This document shows positions 1 to 13,512 of a stretch of 64,000 nt of DNA, in pieces (position 1 is the stretch's first letter; each line of letters starts with the position of its first letter). Below the pieces are notes generated by a model that worked only from the letters and a program-made list of their open reading frames with translations, ran no database searches and was not told the DNA's origin. This DNA comes from an uncultured Opitutaceae bacterium (GTDB taxonomy: Bacteria; Verrucomicrobiota; Verrucomicrobiia; Opitutales; Opitutaceae). The DNA lies in the NCBI GenBank assembly GCA_903891325.1, contig CAITEC010000029.1, positions 126,539-190,538 on the forward strand, given 5' to 3'. Both the position numbers and the translations under genes were made by a program.

Positions 1-1479
1 CAGCTCCACGAGCTTTCCACCGTTGACGTCCGCCCCAAGGATTTCATCGCCGGCCAGGGGGACCTGGATCCGGTTTGGCAGCACCGTCCTCGCGCGGAGC
101 GCGGGCAACTGCGCCCGCAGCGTCGTTTCGCCGTCGGCAACGACCAGGTTCCCGTCCACCGCGCCGAAGTACTCCGTGATCCCGGTTGCCTTGCGGCCAT
201 TGATGGTGGTGGTGATCCGCATCGAGTCGAAGGCGGTCCCGTCGAGCTTGAGGGCGTCCTTCGTGAACGTGTTGTGTTGCTCGACCGCAATGGCGGATTT
301 GGCGGGCTTCAGGAGTCCGTCTGCCGGTAGGTTGAAGACCTGGGCGTCCTCAAAGTACTTGCGGGCCGCATCGCTGCCAACGTGTCCGGAGATGGCGTAG
401 AAATACCGGGGGCTCGCCGTGCGTGTCCGGCCATCCCGGGTGACCGAGACGTCGATATTGCCCGCTGCTCCGCCGTCGACCGAATCGCCTATCGCCAGGT
501 AGTCTGTCCTGAACGATTTCAGCTTCTCGGCAAAGGGCGGGTAATCGACGGCAATCAGCAAATCGAGCACGTGGTCCATGAGGTCCCGCTGGGCCGCCGG
601 GTTGTAGCGCGCGGCAAATGCAACCAGTGCGTCGCCCCGCACGAAGTCGGCCACCGCAGGCAGGGGACCGGGCGGGTAGCTGAGGGAATTGCCGATCGGC
701 GACCCGGGATTGAACTGGTACGACCCGGTGAGGGATATCCCCTTGTCGCCCAGGGTGAGCCCCGCGTCGATTGAGTGCAGTTGCGAGACGAGCGCGCAGA
801 CCACATCCAGATAGGCGAGCGCGGCCTTTCGCTTTGGCTCGGGCAGCGTCTCCAGCTTGGGCCTCAAAGCCTCCCGGACCTTCGCCTTGACCCGCTCGAC
901 GAGGCCGGGGGTCGCGCGAAACCACGCCCGGATGTCCTCTTCCTGCGGCTTTTCGAGCAGGGCGATGACGGCGTCCGGCGAGGCCAGCCTGGAAAAGTCC
1001 CCCTCGTGCTTTGCAAAAAGCGTCCAGTCCCCGTGCCGCGTGTGGGCAAGGTGCTGGGCGTTCGTGAGCAAATTCCACAGCTTTCCCTCCGTGTTCAGCT
1101 TGACGAAAAGGATGAATTTCGGGTCGGTGCGCGCGACGCCTGCGGGCCCGTCGAACAGGGGGGTGAAGGCCAGCCCCACGTTTGATCCGGTCGCGATCTC
1201 CGAGAATTCCGGGTAGCCGAAGGCCGTTGCCTGCATGAGAACGGCGCGCAGCATCGCGGCCTCCGGCACGCCGGCCATCAGCTTTTCCAGGTCCTGGTTG
1301 AGGAGCTTGGGATGGCGGATGCTGACAACCGCCTGGACGCCGGGAACCTCCGTCAGTTGCCCGGTGAACGGCTCGGGGCCGCCCGTCGCCGCGGAGAGCG
1401 TGGGAAGGCAGGCGAGCAGGAGGAGAACGGCGATTGAGGCTGAGCGGGCGGCCGGGGAGTGGCGTCGGGGGTGATTCAT
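1..1479 (-). CDS. Secreted hypothetical protein (3' end beyond window)
   Basis: An open frame on the minus strand runs from ATG at 1479 to the window edge without a stop, giving 493 residues. It is missing from the ORF track because it is truncated by the edge. The N-terminus (MNHPRRHSPAARSASIAV followed by LLLLACLPTLSA) is a signal peptide; LLAC could be a weak lipobox, or cleavage may follow LSA. The rest is soluble, with repeated beta-rich stretches and no motif that I recognise. It is divergent from carB across 167 bp and has no clear ribosome binding site. Function unknown. The reading frame is clear; the family is not. Confidence 0.75.
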   Translation of the reverse strand, partial: MNHPRRHSPAARSASIAVLLLLACLPTLSAATGGPEPFTGQLTEVPGVQAVVSIRHPKLLNQDLEKLMAGVPEAAMLRAVLMQATAFGYPEFSEIATGSNVGLAFTPLFDGPAGVARTDPKFILFVKLNTEGKLWNLLTNAQHLAHTRHGDWTLFAKHEGDFSRLASPDAVIALLEKPQEEDIRAWFRATPGLVERVKAKVREALRPKLETLPEPKRKAALAYLDVVCALVSQLHSIDAGLTLGDKGISLTGSYQFNPGSPIGNSLSYPPGPLPAVADFVRGDALVAFAARYNPAAQRDLMDHVLDLLIAVDYPPFAEKLKSFRTDYLAIGDSVDGGAAGNIDVSVTRDGRTRTASPRYFYAISGHVGSDAARKYFEDAQVFNLPADGLLKPAKSAIAVEQHNTFTKDALKLDGTAFDSMRITTTINGRKATGITEYFGAVDGNLVVADGETTLRAQLPALRARTVLPNRIQVPLAGDEILGADVNGGKLVEL

Positions 1480-1646
1480 ATTTGGGGAGCGAACCGCCCC
1501 TTTGATGGCAAACCAGCCCCCGGGGGTCGATTTTAATTGAAGTCCGCCCTGGACGGCATTTTGGGCGTAAATGCAAATTTCCGGCGTCCACTTTTCCCGC
1601 TTGCGACTCGTTTGGTCGGCGGCAACCCTCGGCGGGGTCCACGCCC

Positions 1647-4886
<3,240 letters not shown>

Positions 4887-4889
4887 CCC

Positions 4890-5756
4890 ATGGCGCCCTC
4901 CCGTTCATTGATCGCCCTCCTTCACGGGCCGGACAAGCCCGGCCTGGTGGCCCGCGTGGCCGGATGGATTTTCGAGCGGGGCGGCAACATCCTCCACGCC
5001 GACCAGCACAACGACCCGGAGGCCGGAGTGTTCTTCCAGCGGGTGGAGTGGGAGCCGCGCGCGGTCGCCCCCGGCCAGGCGCCGGGCGCCGAGGCGGCGG
5101 CATTTGCGCAGTTCGCCGCGACCCTGGGCATGGCCGCGCACGTCACCTCCGCGGCGGCCCGGCCGCGGGTCGCCCTCTTCGTCTCCAAGGCCGACCACTG
5201 CTTCCACGATCTGGCGCTGCGCTGGCGGGCCGGCGAGTTTGCCTGCGACATCGCCGCGGTCGTCTCCAACCACCCCGACCTGGCCGGGGCGGCCCGGACC
5301 TACGGGCTGCCCTTTCACCTGGTCCCGGTCACCCCCGCGACCAAGTCGGAGGCGGAGGCCCGGATCCTGGCGATCCTGCGGGAGGGCGGCGCGGAACTGG
5401 CGGTCCTCGCCCGCTACATGCAGGTGCTCTCCGCCGACTTCCTGAAGGCCTTCGGCCGCCCGGTCATCAATATCCACCACTCCTTCCTGCCCGCCTTTGC
5501 GGGGGGCCGGCCCTACCACCAGGCGCATGAGCGCGGGGTGAAGCTGATCGGGGCGACCGCGCATTACGCGACCGCGGAATTGGACGACGGCCCGATCATC
5601 CAGCAGGACGTCGTCCGGGTGACCCACCGCCACAGCGTCGAGGATCTTGTCCGCAAGGGACGCGACCTGGAGAAGATGGTCCTGGCCCAGGCGGTCCGCT
5701 GGCACCTGGAGAGCCGCGTGCTCGCCTACGGCCGCAAGACGGTTGTCTTCGATTGA
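4890..5756 (+). CDS. purU: Formyltetrahydrofolate deformylase
   Basis: PurU hydrolyses 10-formyl-THF to THF and formate, balancing the one-carbon pool and supplying formate for purine synthesis. The N-terminal ACT domain (about 1-85) begins LLHGPDKPGLVARVAGWIFE. The C-terminal formyltransferase fold carries NIHHSFLPAFAGGRPYHQA and LIGATAHYATAELDDGPII, which hold the Asn-His-Asp catalytic residues. The length of 288 residues is typical. It starts 3 nt after carB, so an operon is likely. There is no truncation. Confidence 0.95.
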   Translation: MAPSRSLIALLHGPDKPGLVARVAGWIFERGGNILHADQHNDPEAGVFFQRVEWEPRAVAPGQAPGAEAAAFAQFAATLGMAAHVTSAAARPRVALFVSKADHCFHDLALRWRAGEFACDIAAVVSNHPDLAGAARTYGLPFHLVPVTPATKSEAEARILAILREGGAELAVLARYMQVLSADFLKAFGRPVINIHHSFLPAFAGGRPYHQAHERGVKLIGATAHYATAELDDGPIIQQDVVRVTHRHSVEDLVRKGRDLEKMVLAQAVRWHLESRVLAYGRKTVVFD

Positions 5757-5844
5757 ACGGCCGGCCCGGAGCCCAATTTCCATCATTTACACTGCCGGGG
5801 CCTTTTGCTCTGCTCTACCTCCCGCTCGAACAATCCCTCCCTTC

Positions 5845-6564
5845 ATGCCCCTGCGCCCGCCAACATCCAAGTCGAGTCAGTCCGCCGCCTCCGTGCCGGC
5901 CGTCCCCGCCGCCCCCTCGGCCGCCGATCTCGACCATCACCTGAAGAACTTCTGGGAGAAGTACAACCGGGTGATCTATGCCGTTTGCTGCGTCATCCTG
6001 GCCGCGATCCTTGTGAAGGGCGGATGGGACTATTTCGCCGGGCAGCGCGAGGCCGCCATCGGGAATGAATTTGTGGCCGCGGCGACGCCGGCCTCGCTGA
6101 AGGCCTTTGTCAGCGCGCACCCGGACCATCCCCTGGCGGGGGTGGCGGAGCTTCAGATGGCTGACGCGGCCTACAGCGCCAACCAGGTCGGCGAGGCGCT
6201 GGCCGGCTACGCCCAGGCCGCCGACATCCTCAAGACCGGCCCCCTCGCGGCCCGGGCCCGGCTCGGCCTGGCGATGGCGAAGATCCAGACCGGCAGGCAG
6301 GATGAGGGCGCCGCGGAGCTGCGCAGCCTCCTTGATGACGCCCAGGGCTACAAGACGATCCGTGCCGAGGCGGCCTACCACCTGGCAAGCCTCGCCGCGG
6401 CCGGCGGCCGGGCGGCCGAGCTCCAGGGCATTTCCACCCAGCTCATGCAGATGGATCCTGACGGCCCCTGGACCCAGCGCGTCTTCGCGCTCCAGGCCCA
6501 GCAGATGGCCGCCGCCGGTGACAAGCCGGCCATCGCGCCCATCGGCTCCGCGTCCAGGCCCTGA
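5845..6564 (+). CDS. Membrane-anchored TPR-like protein (YfgM type)
   Basis: The start chosen is ATG 5845 (MPLRPPTSKSS); the longer ORF-track start at 5647 would run deep into purU. The 239-residue product has a Pro/Ala-rich cytoplasmic leader, one transmembrane helix at about residues 42-59 (VIYAVCCVILAAILVKGG) and a helical repeat domain with TPR-like spacing. This is the layout of YfgM/TPR_21 proteins, which assist the Sec translocon and periplasmic chaperones in Proteobacteria. The assignment rests on architecture, so function is tentative. accA follows after 16 nt. Confidence 0.75.
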   Translation: MPLRPPTSKSSQSAASVPAVPAAPSAADLDHHLKNFWEKYNRVIYAVCCVILAAILVKGGWDYFAGQREAAIGNEFVAAATPASLKAFVSAHPDHPLAGVAELQMADAAYSANQVGEALAGYAQAADILKTGPLAARARLGLAMAKIQTGRQDEGAAELRSLLDDAQGYKTIRAEAAYHLASLAAAGGRAAELQGISTQLMQMDPDGPWTQRVFALQAQQMAAAGDKPAIAPIGSASRP

Positions 6565-6580
6565 AGCGGCAGCCACGGCT

Positions 6581-7561
6581 ATGAAGGCGCCGATTTTCGT
6601 CCTGGAATTCGAGAAGCCGCTGGCCGAGCTGGCCCGCAAGCTCGACGAGCTGCGGCAACAGTCGATCGAGACCAACCAGGACCTGTCCAAGGAAATCAAG
6701 GAGGCCGAGGAGGCGATTTCCGACCTCCAGCGCAGCATCCACTCCAGCCTCACGCCCTGGCAGAGGGTCCAGATCGCCCGCCACGCCAAGCGTCCGCATT
6801 CGCTGGAATACGTCGATATCGTATTCGAGGGCTTCCAGGAGCTGCATGGCGACCGGCAGTTCAACGACGACCACGCGATGGTCGGGGGATTCGCGTTTTT
6901 TGAGGGCGAGGCGGTCATGGTTATCGCCCAGCAGAAGGGCCTGGGCACCAAGGAGCAGATCGCGCGCAACTTCGGGATGCCCCATCCTGAGGGATATCGG
7001 AAGGCACTGAGGATCATGCGCCTTGCCGAGAAGTTCGGGCTTCCGCTCTTCACCTTCATCGACACCCCGGGCGCCTTTCCCGGGATCGGCTCGGAGGAGC
7101 GGCACGTTTCGGAGGCGATCGCGGTCAACCTGCGCGAGATGTCGCTGCTGCGCGTCCCGACAATTTCCGTCGTCGTGGGCGAGGGCGGGTCGGGCGGGGC
7201 GCTGGGCATCGGGGTCACGGACCGGATGATCATCCTGGAGAACAGCTACTACTCGGTCATTTCGCCGGAGGGATGCGCGGCGATCCTGTGGAAGGACGGC
7301 GCCGCCGCGGGCCAGGCCGCCTCCGCGCTCAAGTTGAGCGCGCACAATCTCAAGGAACTGGGAGTGGTCGACGAGGTGATCGCCGAGCCGCTGGGCGGCG
7401 CGCACCTCGACCCGGAGTCGACCGCCGCCGCCCTGAAGGCGGCGCTTGGCAGGCACCTCAAGGAACTGCGCGCGCTCAGCGTCGAGAATTTGCTCCAGAC
7501 CCGCTACGACCGCTACCGCACCCTCGGGGTCTACGACGAGGCCGGCACGATAAGGAGCTGA
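6581..7561 (+). CDS. accA: Acetyl-CoA carboxylase carboxyltransferase subunit alpha
   Basis: AccA pairs with AccD to move the carboxyl group from carboxybiotin to acetyl-CoA, the first step of fatty-acid synthesis. ATG 6581 gives 326 residues (MKAPIFVLEFEKPLAELARK), close to the 319 of E. coli; the 484-residue ORF call is an upstream extension. Seen motifs are an N-terminal coiled coil, FTFIDTPGAFPGIGSEERH, and GEGGSGGALGIGVTDR for the oxyanion-hole region. The partner accD lies at 49571, and the biotin ligase birA at 17163. It converges with kdsA, with 13 nt between the stops. Confidence 0.97.
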   Translation: MKAPIFVLEFEKPLAELARKLDELRQQSIETNQDLSKEIKEAEEAISDLQRSIHSSLTPWQRVQIARHAKRPHSLEYVDIVFEGFQELHGDRQFNDDHAMVGGFAFFEGEAVMVIAQQKGLGTKEQIARNFGMPHPEGYRKALRIMRLAEKFGLPLFTFIDTPGAFPGIGSEERHVSEAIAVNLREMSLLRVPTISVVVGEGGSGGALGIGVTDRMIILENSYYSVISPEGCAAILWKDGAAAGQAASALKLSAHNLKELGVVDEVIAEPLGGAHLDPESTAAALKAALGRHLKELRALSVENLLQTRYDRYRTLGVYDEAGTIRS

Positions 7562-7574
7562 GAAAACGGACCGG

Positions 7575-8369
7575 TCAGTGCCGGACCGCCCGCCAGACGG
7601 CCAGGCAGGAGGCGATCAGCGCGGGGAGCTCGACCAGGGGAATCATGCTGTCGGCGTCGCTGATGGCGGAGGCCGGGTCCGGGTGGGTCTCGATAAAGAG
7701 CCCGTCGGCGCCGGCCGCGAGGGCCGCCCGCGCAAGCGGCGGCACGAATTCCCTCTGGCCGCCGCTCCGGCCGCCGGCGGCCCCCGGAAGCTGGACGCTG
7801 TGCGTCGCATCGAAGACCGTCGGGAGGCCGTTCTGGCGCATGATGGGAAAGGAGCGCATGTCCACGACCAGGTTCTGGTACCCGAAGGTCGTCCCCCGCT
7901 CCGTCTGCCAGATCTCCGCTGCGCCGCCCATGCGCAGCTTGCCCGTCACGTGCGCCATCTCCTGCGGGGAGAGGAACTGGCCCTTCTTCACGTTGACCGC
8001 CTTCCCCGTGGCCGCCGCGGCCAGGAGCAGGTCGGTCTGCCGGCAGAGGAAGGCGGGGATCTGGATCACGTCGCAGACCGCCGCGACCGCCGCCACCTGG
8101 GCGACCTCGTGCACGTCGGTGAGGATCGGGAAGCCGAAATCGCGCCGGATAAGGTCGAGCAGCGCGAGGCCTGCCTCGAGCCCGAGGCCCCGCTTGCCCG
8201 CCCCGGAGGTCCGGTTGGCCTTGTCGAACGAGCCCTTGAAGACGATGCGCAGCTCCGGATGCAGCCTTCCGATCGCCCGAAGGTTCTCGGCCACCGTGCG
8301 GCTCACCGCCTCGCTCTCAAGCGAGCAGGGCCCGGCGATCAGGAGGAGCTTGGCGGGGTCGAAGATCAT
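7575..8369 (-). CDS. kdsA: 3-deoxy-8-phosphooctulonate synthase, metal-dependent type
   Basis: KdsA condenses PEP with arabinose-5-phosphate to give KDO-8-phosphate for LPS inner core. The protein has 264 residues. Cys15 in [11 protein letters not shown] marks the metal-dependent class (E. coli-type enzymes carry Asn there). The other expected ligands are visible as His in [10 protein letters not shown], Glu in FIETHPDP and Asp in SDADSMIPL. The substrate loop [10 protein letters not shown] is intact. It lies 19 nt downstream of pyrG on the same strand, the common pyrG-kdsA order. Its presence indicates an outer membrane with KDO-containing LPS. Confidence 0.96.
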   Translation of the reverse strand: MIFDPAKLLLIAGPCSLESEAVSRTVAENLRAIGRLHPELRIVFKGSFDKANRTSGAGKRGLGLEAGLALLDLIRRDFGFPILTDVHEVAQVAAVAAVCDVIQIPAFLCRQTDLLLAAAATGKAVNVKKGQFLSPQEMAHVTGKLRMGGAAEIWQTERGTTFGYQNLVVDMRSFPIMRQNGLPTVFDATHSVQLPGAAGGRSGGQREFVPPLARAALAAGADGLFIETHPDPASAISDADSMIPLVELPALIASCLAVWRAVRH

Positions 8370-8388
8370 CGCGGAGGGCTCTCCGGGC

Positions 8389-10044
<1,656 letters not shown>

Positions 10045-10212
10045 CTATTTGAGCAGAAATTTCGCGGCCGCGATGGCGCAGGCAGCGATGGCGGCCACGA
10101 TCACCAGCCACATGAGCCACTTGACGGCCTTTAACAGGATCCACACCAGGATCCCCGCGGCGGCCACGCCGCAGGCGATCAGCAGCCAGGGGGGCCAGTC
10201 GGGGAGGGGCAT
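10045..10212 (-). CDS. Small two-helix membrane protein (55 aa)
   Basis: The ORF track shows only a 453-residue extension, but the part not antisense to the PfkB gene is a 55-codon frame from ATG 10212. It encodes MPLPDWPPWLLIACGVAAAG and then two strongly hydrophobic stretches separated by KAVKW, ending AAKFLLK. This is a plausible small integral membrane protein. It could be cotranscribed with pyrG 54 nt downstream. No family is recognised. Composition and the divergent spacing from the PfkB gene support it, but the small size leaves doubt. Confidence 0.5.
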   Translation of the reverse strand: MPLPDWPPWLLIACGVAAAGILVWILLKAVKWLMWLVIVAAIAACAIAAAKFLLK

Positions 10213-10350
10213 GCCGAAGGAGAACAGGTGCGGGCCCGGAGGGAAAGGCCGGAGTGCATTTGGTTTGCCCAGCCCGGGACGCCGTCCACATTCGCTGCTC
10301 GTCGAGAGGGACAGCACCCTCCCGCTCGCAACCCGTCTTCCCGTTATCCA

Positions 10351-11304
10351 ATGAGCGCCTCCCGCACCCCGTCCCCCGGTCCCTATCCCCGCAACGCCCG
10401 CGCCGCCCTGATCGTCGGCTCGGTCGCGATCGACAGCGTGGCAACGCCCGCTGCCGAGCGGAAAAACATCCTCGGTGGGGCGGCCAGCTACGCCTCGATT
10501 GCCGCGAGCTACTTCGCGCCGACCCGGCTCCTGGGAATCGTGGGAGGGGACTTCCCCCCGGCCTTCCTCCGGCGGCTCCGGAGGCACGGCATCGACCTGA
10601 CCGGGCTGCGAATCGACCCGGCCGGCCGCACCTTCTACTGGTCCGGCCGCTACCGGGAAAACTTCGAGGGCCGCGACACCCTCGAGGTCCAGCTCAACGT
10701 CTACGAGAAGTTCTCCCCGGAGATCCCCCCGGCCTACCGCGACACAGACTTCGTGATGCTCGGGGCGATCCAACCCGCGCTCCAGGCCGCCGTGATCGAC
10801 GGATTCGCCCGTCGGCCCCGCTATATCGTGGCCGACACCTTCGACCTGTGGATTCACACCAGCCGCCCCGAGCTCGAGGCGTTGCTGAAGCGGATCGACC
10901 TTTTTGTCATCAACGAGGAGGAGTCGCTCCTGCTCACCGGCGAGCGCAACCCGGTCCTCGCGGGCCGGAAGCTGCGGAAAATGGGTCCGCGCTCGGTCGT
11001 CATCAAGAAGGGCGCGCACGGCTCCCTGCTCTTCCACCGCGACGGCTACTTTGCGATCAGCTCCTATCCGGTCACCCGGCTCGTCGACCCCACGGGGGCC
11101 GGGGACAGCTATGCCGGGGCCCTGACCGGCTACCTTGCATCGGTCAACCGGACCGACTTCGCGGCGCTCAAGCAGGCCGTGGTCTACGCGACCGCCGCGT
11201 CGAGCCTGACCGTGGAGAGCTTCAGCGTGGACCGCCTGTCGGCCGCCGGCCGAAAGACGATCAACGCCCGGTACGCCGCCCTGCGCGAGATCACGCGGTT
11301 CTGA
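10351..11304 (+). CDS. PfkB/ribokinase-family sugar kinase
   Basis: ATG 10351 gives 317 residues (MSASRTPSPGPYPRNARAAL); the 10228 start is a low-complexity extension. The PfkB fold is shown by ALIVGSVAIDSV at the N-terminus, LGGAASYASIAAS in the substrate lid, and the ATP/anion-hole signature DPTGAGDSYAGALTGYLA with the catalytic Asp. The residues LLGIVGGDFP and DLFVINEEESLLLTGE also fit the family. The substrate (ribose, adenosine, fructose or a nucleoside) cannot be told from sequence alone. It is divergent from the small membrane protein and pyrG, and convergent with the ABC permease (4 nt between ends). Confidence 0.88.
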   Translation: MSASRTPSPGPYPRNARAALIVGSVAIDSVATPAAERKNILGGAASYASIAASYFAPTRLLGIVGGDFPPAFLRRLRRHGIDLTGLRIDPAGRTFYWSGRYRENFEGRDTLEVQLNVYEKFSPEIPPAYRDTDFVMLGAIQPALQAAVIDGFARRPRYIVADTFDLWIHTSRPELEALLKRIDLFVINEEESLLLTGERNPVLAGRKLRKMGPRSVVIKKGAHGSLLFHRDGYFAISSYPVTRLVDPTGAGDSYAGALTGYLASVNRTDFAALKQAVVYATAASSLTVESFSVDRLSAAGRKTINARYAALREITRF

Positions 11305-11308
11305 GGTT

Positions 11309-12103
11309 TCAGTACTCGAGGCGCGAGAATCGCCATTCGCACCAGAGTTGACCGGCGAAGGCTGCGACCAGGATGAGGAGCCAATACAGGGGCTGGTTGG
11401 CCGCAAATGAGAGGAAGACCTGCTTGCCGAACGACATCGCGCCCAGCGTGCGCGTCAGCGGCGGGATATACGGGGCCGCCAGGGGCCCAAAGGCCAGGAC
11501 ACTGAACACCAGCCAGAAGACAAAGCGCCGGTATTTGAACCGGTGAATGGCGTAGATGAGAATCTGGACCGCGGCGGCGACCGCCAGCATTGACCAAAGG
11601 TGCCACGCGGCGAACAGTACTTTTCCATTGGGGACGAAGACGAGGTTTGGAAAGTCGGGCATGGTGGTAACCGCGGAACTTCCGGGAATGTGGCTGAGGC
11701 ACAGGAGCCCGACCTCCCTTGAATAGGGGGCGACATTCAGCCCCGGGCTCTGCTGCGCGATCAGCAGCATGGCGGCTGGTCCGATCAGGACGATGAAGAG
11801 GAAAAAGGCGGTCCTGGCCCGAGCGACCACGTTCCTGTTTAACGCCCGTGTCAGCAGGTAATCTGTGCCGTATCCGAGAGACGGACCCTGGGGTGCCATT
11901 GCGAGGAACTCGGGCGCCAACATCAGGCATCCGTAGATGCCGACCAGGAACAGATTCGGACTCGCGATGAGAAGGTCCAGGGAGGGGTGGGGACCGTGCA
12001 TCCAAATGAGGGGGAAGCAGAAGATAAGTGAAATGACGAGGAAGCCCGGATAGGCTGCGAATTGCCCCTTCACGAGGGCCCAGAGTTGTTTGGTCGGGTT
12101 CAT
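11309..12103 (-). CDS. ABC transporter permease-like membrane protein
   Basis: The 264-residue protein has about six hydrophobic helices, for example FLVISLIFCFPLIW, FFLFIVLIGPAAMLLIA and FWLVFSVLAFGPLAAPYI, with no binding-protein or signal domain. It begins 9 nt after the ABC ATPase gene, which itself follows the GntR gene by 6 nt. The three form a cassette of the YtrA type, in which a small GntR repressor controls its own ABC exporter. The permease is too divergent for family naming from sequence, so the role comes from context. The exported substrate is unknown. Confidence 0.75.
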   Translation of the reverse strand: MNPTKQLWALVKGQFAAYPGFLVISLIFCFPLIWMHGPHPSLDLLIASPNLFLVGIYGCLMLAPEFLAMAPQGPSLGYGTDYLLTRALNRNVVARARTAFFLFIVLIGPAAMLLIAQQSPGLNVAPYSREVGLLCLSHIPGSSAVTTMPDFPNLVFVPNGKVLFAAWHLWSMLAVAAAVQILIYAIHRFKYRRFVFWLVFSVLAFGPLAAPYIPPLTRTLGAMSFGKQVFLSFAANQPLYWLLILVAAFAGQLWCEWRFSRLEY

Positions 12104-12112
12104 GGCGGTTCC

Positions 12113-12994
12113 TTAGTTGCTGGAGAGTTCGACGAAGATGTCCTCGAGACCCAGGATGCGGGTCTCCTGCCGGCACGACCACCGTGCGGCGAGGCTCTCG
12201 GGCGTGACGCCCGAATTGGTTCGCAGGGTCATGACGATTTCGTCCTTTCCCCGGACCGTCCGGAAGCTCTGGGGGATACCCGCTGTCGGCAGCGCGCCGC
12301 TGAACCCGAAAAAGCGAACCTGGCGGATCGAGTCCTTGAGCGTGTCGAGCGGTTCGCTCACACGGAGCGCGCCATTGGCGAGGATGCCCACCTGGTCGGC
12401 CACCCGCTCCACGTCGCCGAGGATGTGGGTGGACATGAGGACGGTGCAGCCGCAGTCGCGAATGAGGGTGAGGATGTCGTCGAGGACCTCCCGCCGTGCG
12501 ATGACATCAAGGTTGGCCGCCGGTTCGTCCAGGAGCAGGACCTTCGGCCGCGGGGCGATAGCCATGATGAAGCCGAGGATGCGCTGGCTCCCCTGTGAGA
12601 GGGTGGAGAAGCGCTTCTCGACCGACAGGCCGTATTTGCCGACCAGGGACTCGGCGAGCGATGCGTCCCAGGTCGGATAGAGATCGCGGCCCAGGTTGAG
12701 GACGGCCCGCACCTTCGACCGCGGGGGAATCGCGAGCCTCTCGGGCAGATAGCCGAGCCACTCGCGTTCCGCGGCGCCCATGGAGAACGGATCGATGTCG
12801 AGGATCCGAGCCGTCCCCGAATCCGGTCTGATGAGCCCGGCCAGCATCCGGAGAGCGGTTGTCTTGCCCGCCGCGTTCCGTCCCAGGAAGCCGTAGATGC
12901 TCCCGGCCTGCACGTTCAGGGTCAGGTTCTTGATGACGGGCACGCCGCGAAAGGAGCGGCTGGCGTCCTGGAGCTGGATTGGTATCGGGTTCAT
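12113..12994 (-). CDS. ABC transporter ATP-binding protein
   Basis: This is a 293-residue ATPase of the drug/antibiotic-export type. The Walker A is GRNAAGKTTALRML, the signature loop is LSQGSQRILGFIMAI (LSQGS instead of LSGGQ), and the Walker B is VLLLDEPAANLD, followed by the H-loop MSTHI. The Walker A Ala-Ala in place of Gly-Ala is slightly unusual. It sits between a GntR regulator and a membrane subunit, so the three genes likely act together as an exporter responding to envelope stress or a drug. Confidence 0.92.
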   Translation of the reverse strand: MNPIPIQLQDASRSFRGVPVIKNLTLNVQAGSIYGFLGRNAAGKTTALRMLAGLIRPDSGTARILDIDPFSMGAAEREWLGYLPERLAIPPRSKVRAVLNLGRDLYPTWDASLAESLVGKYGLSVEKRFSTLSQGSQRILGFIMAIAPRPKVLLLDEPAANLDVIARREVLDDILTLIRDCGCTVLMSTHILGDVERVADQVGILANGALRVSEPLDTLKDSIRQVRFFGFSGALPTAGIPQSFRTVRGKDEIVMTLRTNSGVTPESLAARWSCRQETRILGLEDIFVELSSN

Positions 12995-13000
12995 GGGTTT

Positions 13001-13384
13001 TCAGTCCTGGGGTTTGAGTTTCCGAAATTTTTCCGCGAGGAGCGCCTGGACCTCCGCTTCGCCGATGCCCAGGTGGATCGCCTCCGAAGCGAGCTGCTCC
13101 AGGGCCGGGTCGAGCTGCGCCCGCCGTGCGTCCATCTTCAGGGTGGGGGACTGCCCGGACACATAGGTTCCGATCCCCCGCCTGGTCTCGACCAGCCCGT
13201 CCCGCTCGAGGATCTGGTACACTTTCGCCACTGTGAGCGGGTTGACATGCAATTCCGCGGAGAGGTCTCGAACCGACGGCAACTGTGTCCCCTGCGTGAG
13301 CTGTCCCGTCAGGATGCGCTGCCGAATCTGCTGGTGCAGCTGAACGTAGAGGGGAACGCCACTGGATGGATTGAGGAGAAACAC
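13001..13384 (-). CDS. GntR-family regulator, YtrA subfamily
   Basis: The 127-residue protein starts at GTG 13384 (MFLLNPSSGVPLYVQLHQQI). The winged helix-turn-helix (about residues 10-75) has LPSVRDLSAELHVNPLTVAK and the wing LVETRRGIGTYVSG. The C-terminal region is only about 50 residues, as in the YtrA subfamily, which lacks a large ligand domain. It is the first gene of an ABC cassette, so it probably represses its own operon. A consensus -35 box and a palindrome lie directly upstream (13397-13425). Confidence 0.92.
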   Translation of the reverse strand: MFLLNPSSGVPLYVQLHQQIRQRILTGQLTQGTQLPSVRDLSAELHVNPLTVAKVYQILERDGLVETRRGIGTYVSGQSPTLKMDARRAQLDPALEQLASEAIHLGIGEAEVQALLAEKFRKLKPQD

Positions 13385-13396
13385 GGTGTATTGCTG

Positions 13397-13425
13397 TAGT
13401 ATTACACTAAGTTATCCTCTGTCAA
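13397..13425 (-). promoter_or_regulatory. Putative GntR promoter and operator
   Basis: On the minus strand a perfect TTGACA (13420-13425) lies 15 nt before TAATAC. The -10 region sits inside the palindrome TAGT-GTAAT-ACTA (13397-13409). A repressor bound there would block RNA polymerase. The GTG start of the GntR gene follows 12 nt beyond the palindrome, so autoregulation is likely. The 15-nt spacer is short of the 17-nt optimum, and the site has not been tested. Confidence 0.55.
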
Positions 13426-13443
13426 TAGGGAAGTGCGGCTAGT

Positions 13444-13466
13444 CGAAGCGGTGCATTTAGGCTTCG
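13444..13466. promoter_or_regulatory. Inverted repeat upstream of gltD
   Basis: CGAAGC and GCTTCG face each other across 11 nt, in the 128-bp gap between the GntR gene and gltD and 47 nt before the gltD start. It could be an operator or a leader hairpin. Six-base arms can occur by chance in GC-rich DNA, so support is weak. Confidence 0.25.
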
Positions 13467-13512
13467 CTATGCCGCCCTTTTCTCGGGACAATCAGGCGTA
13501 ACCCTTTCCTCG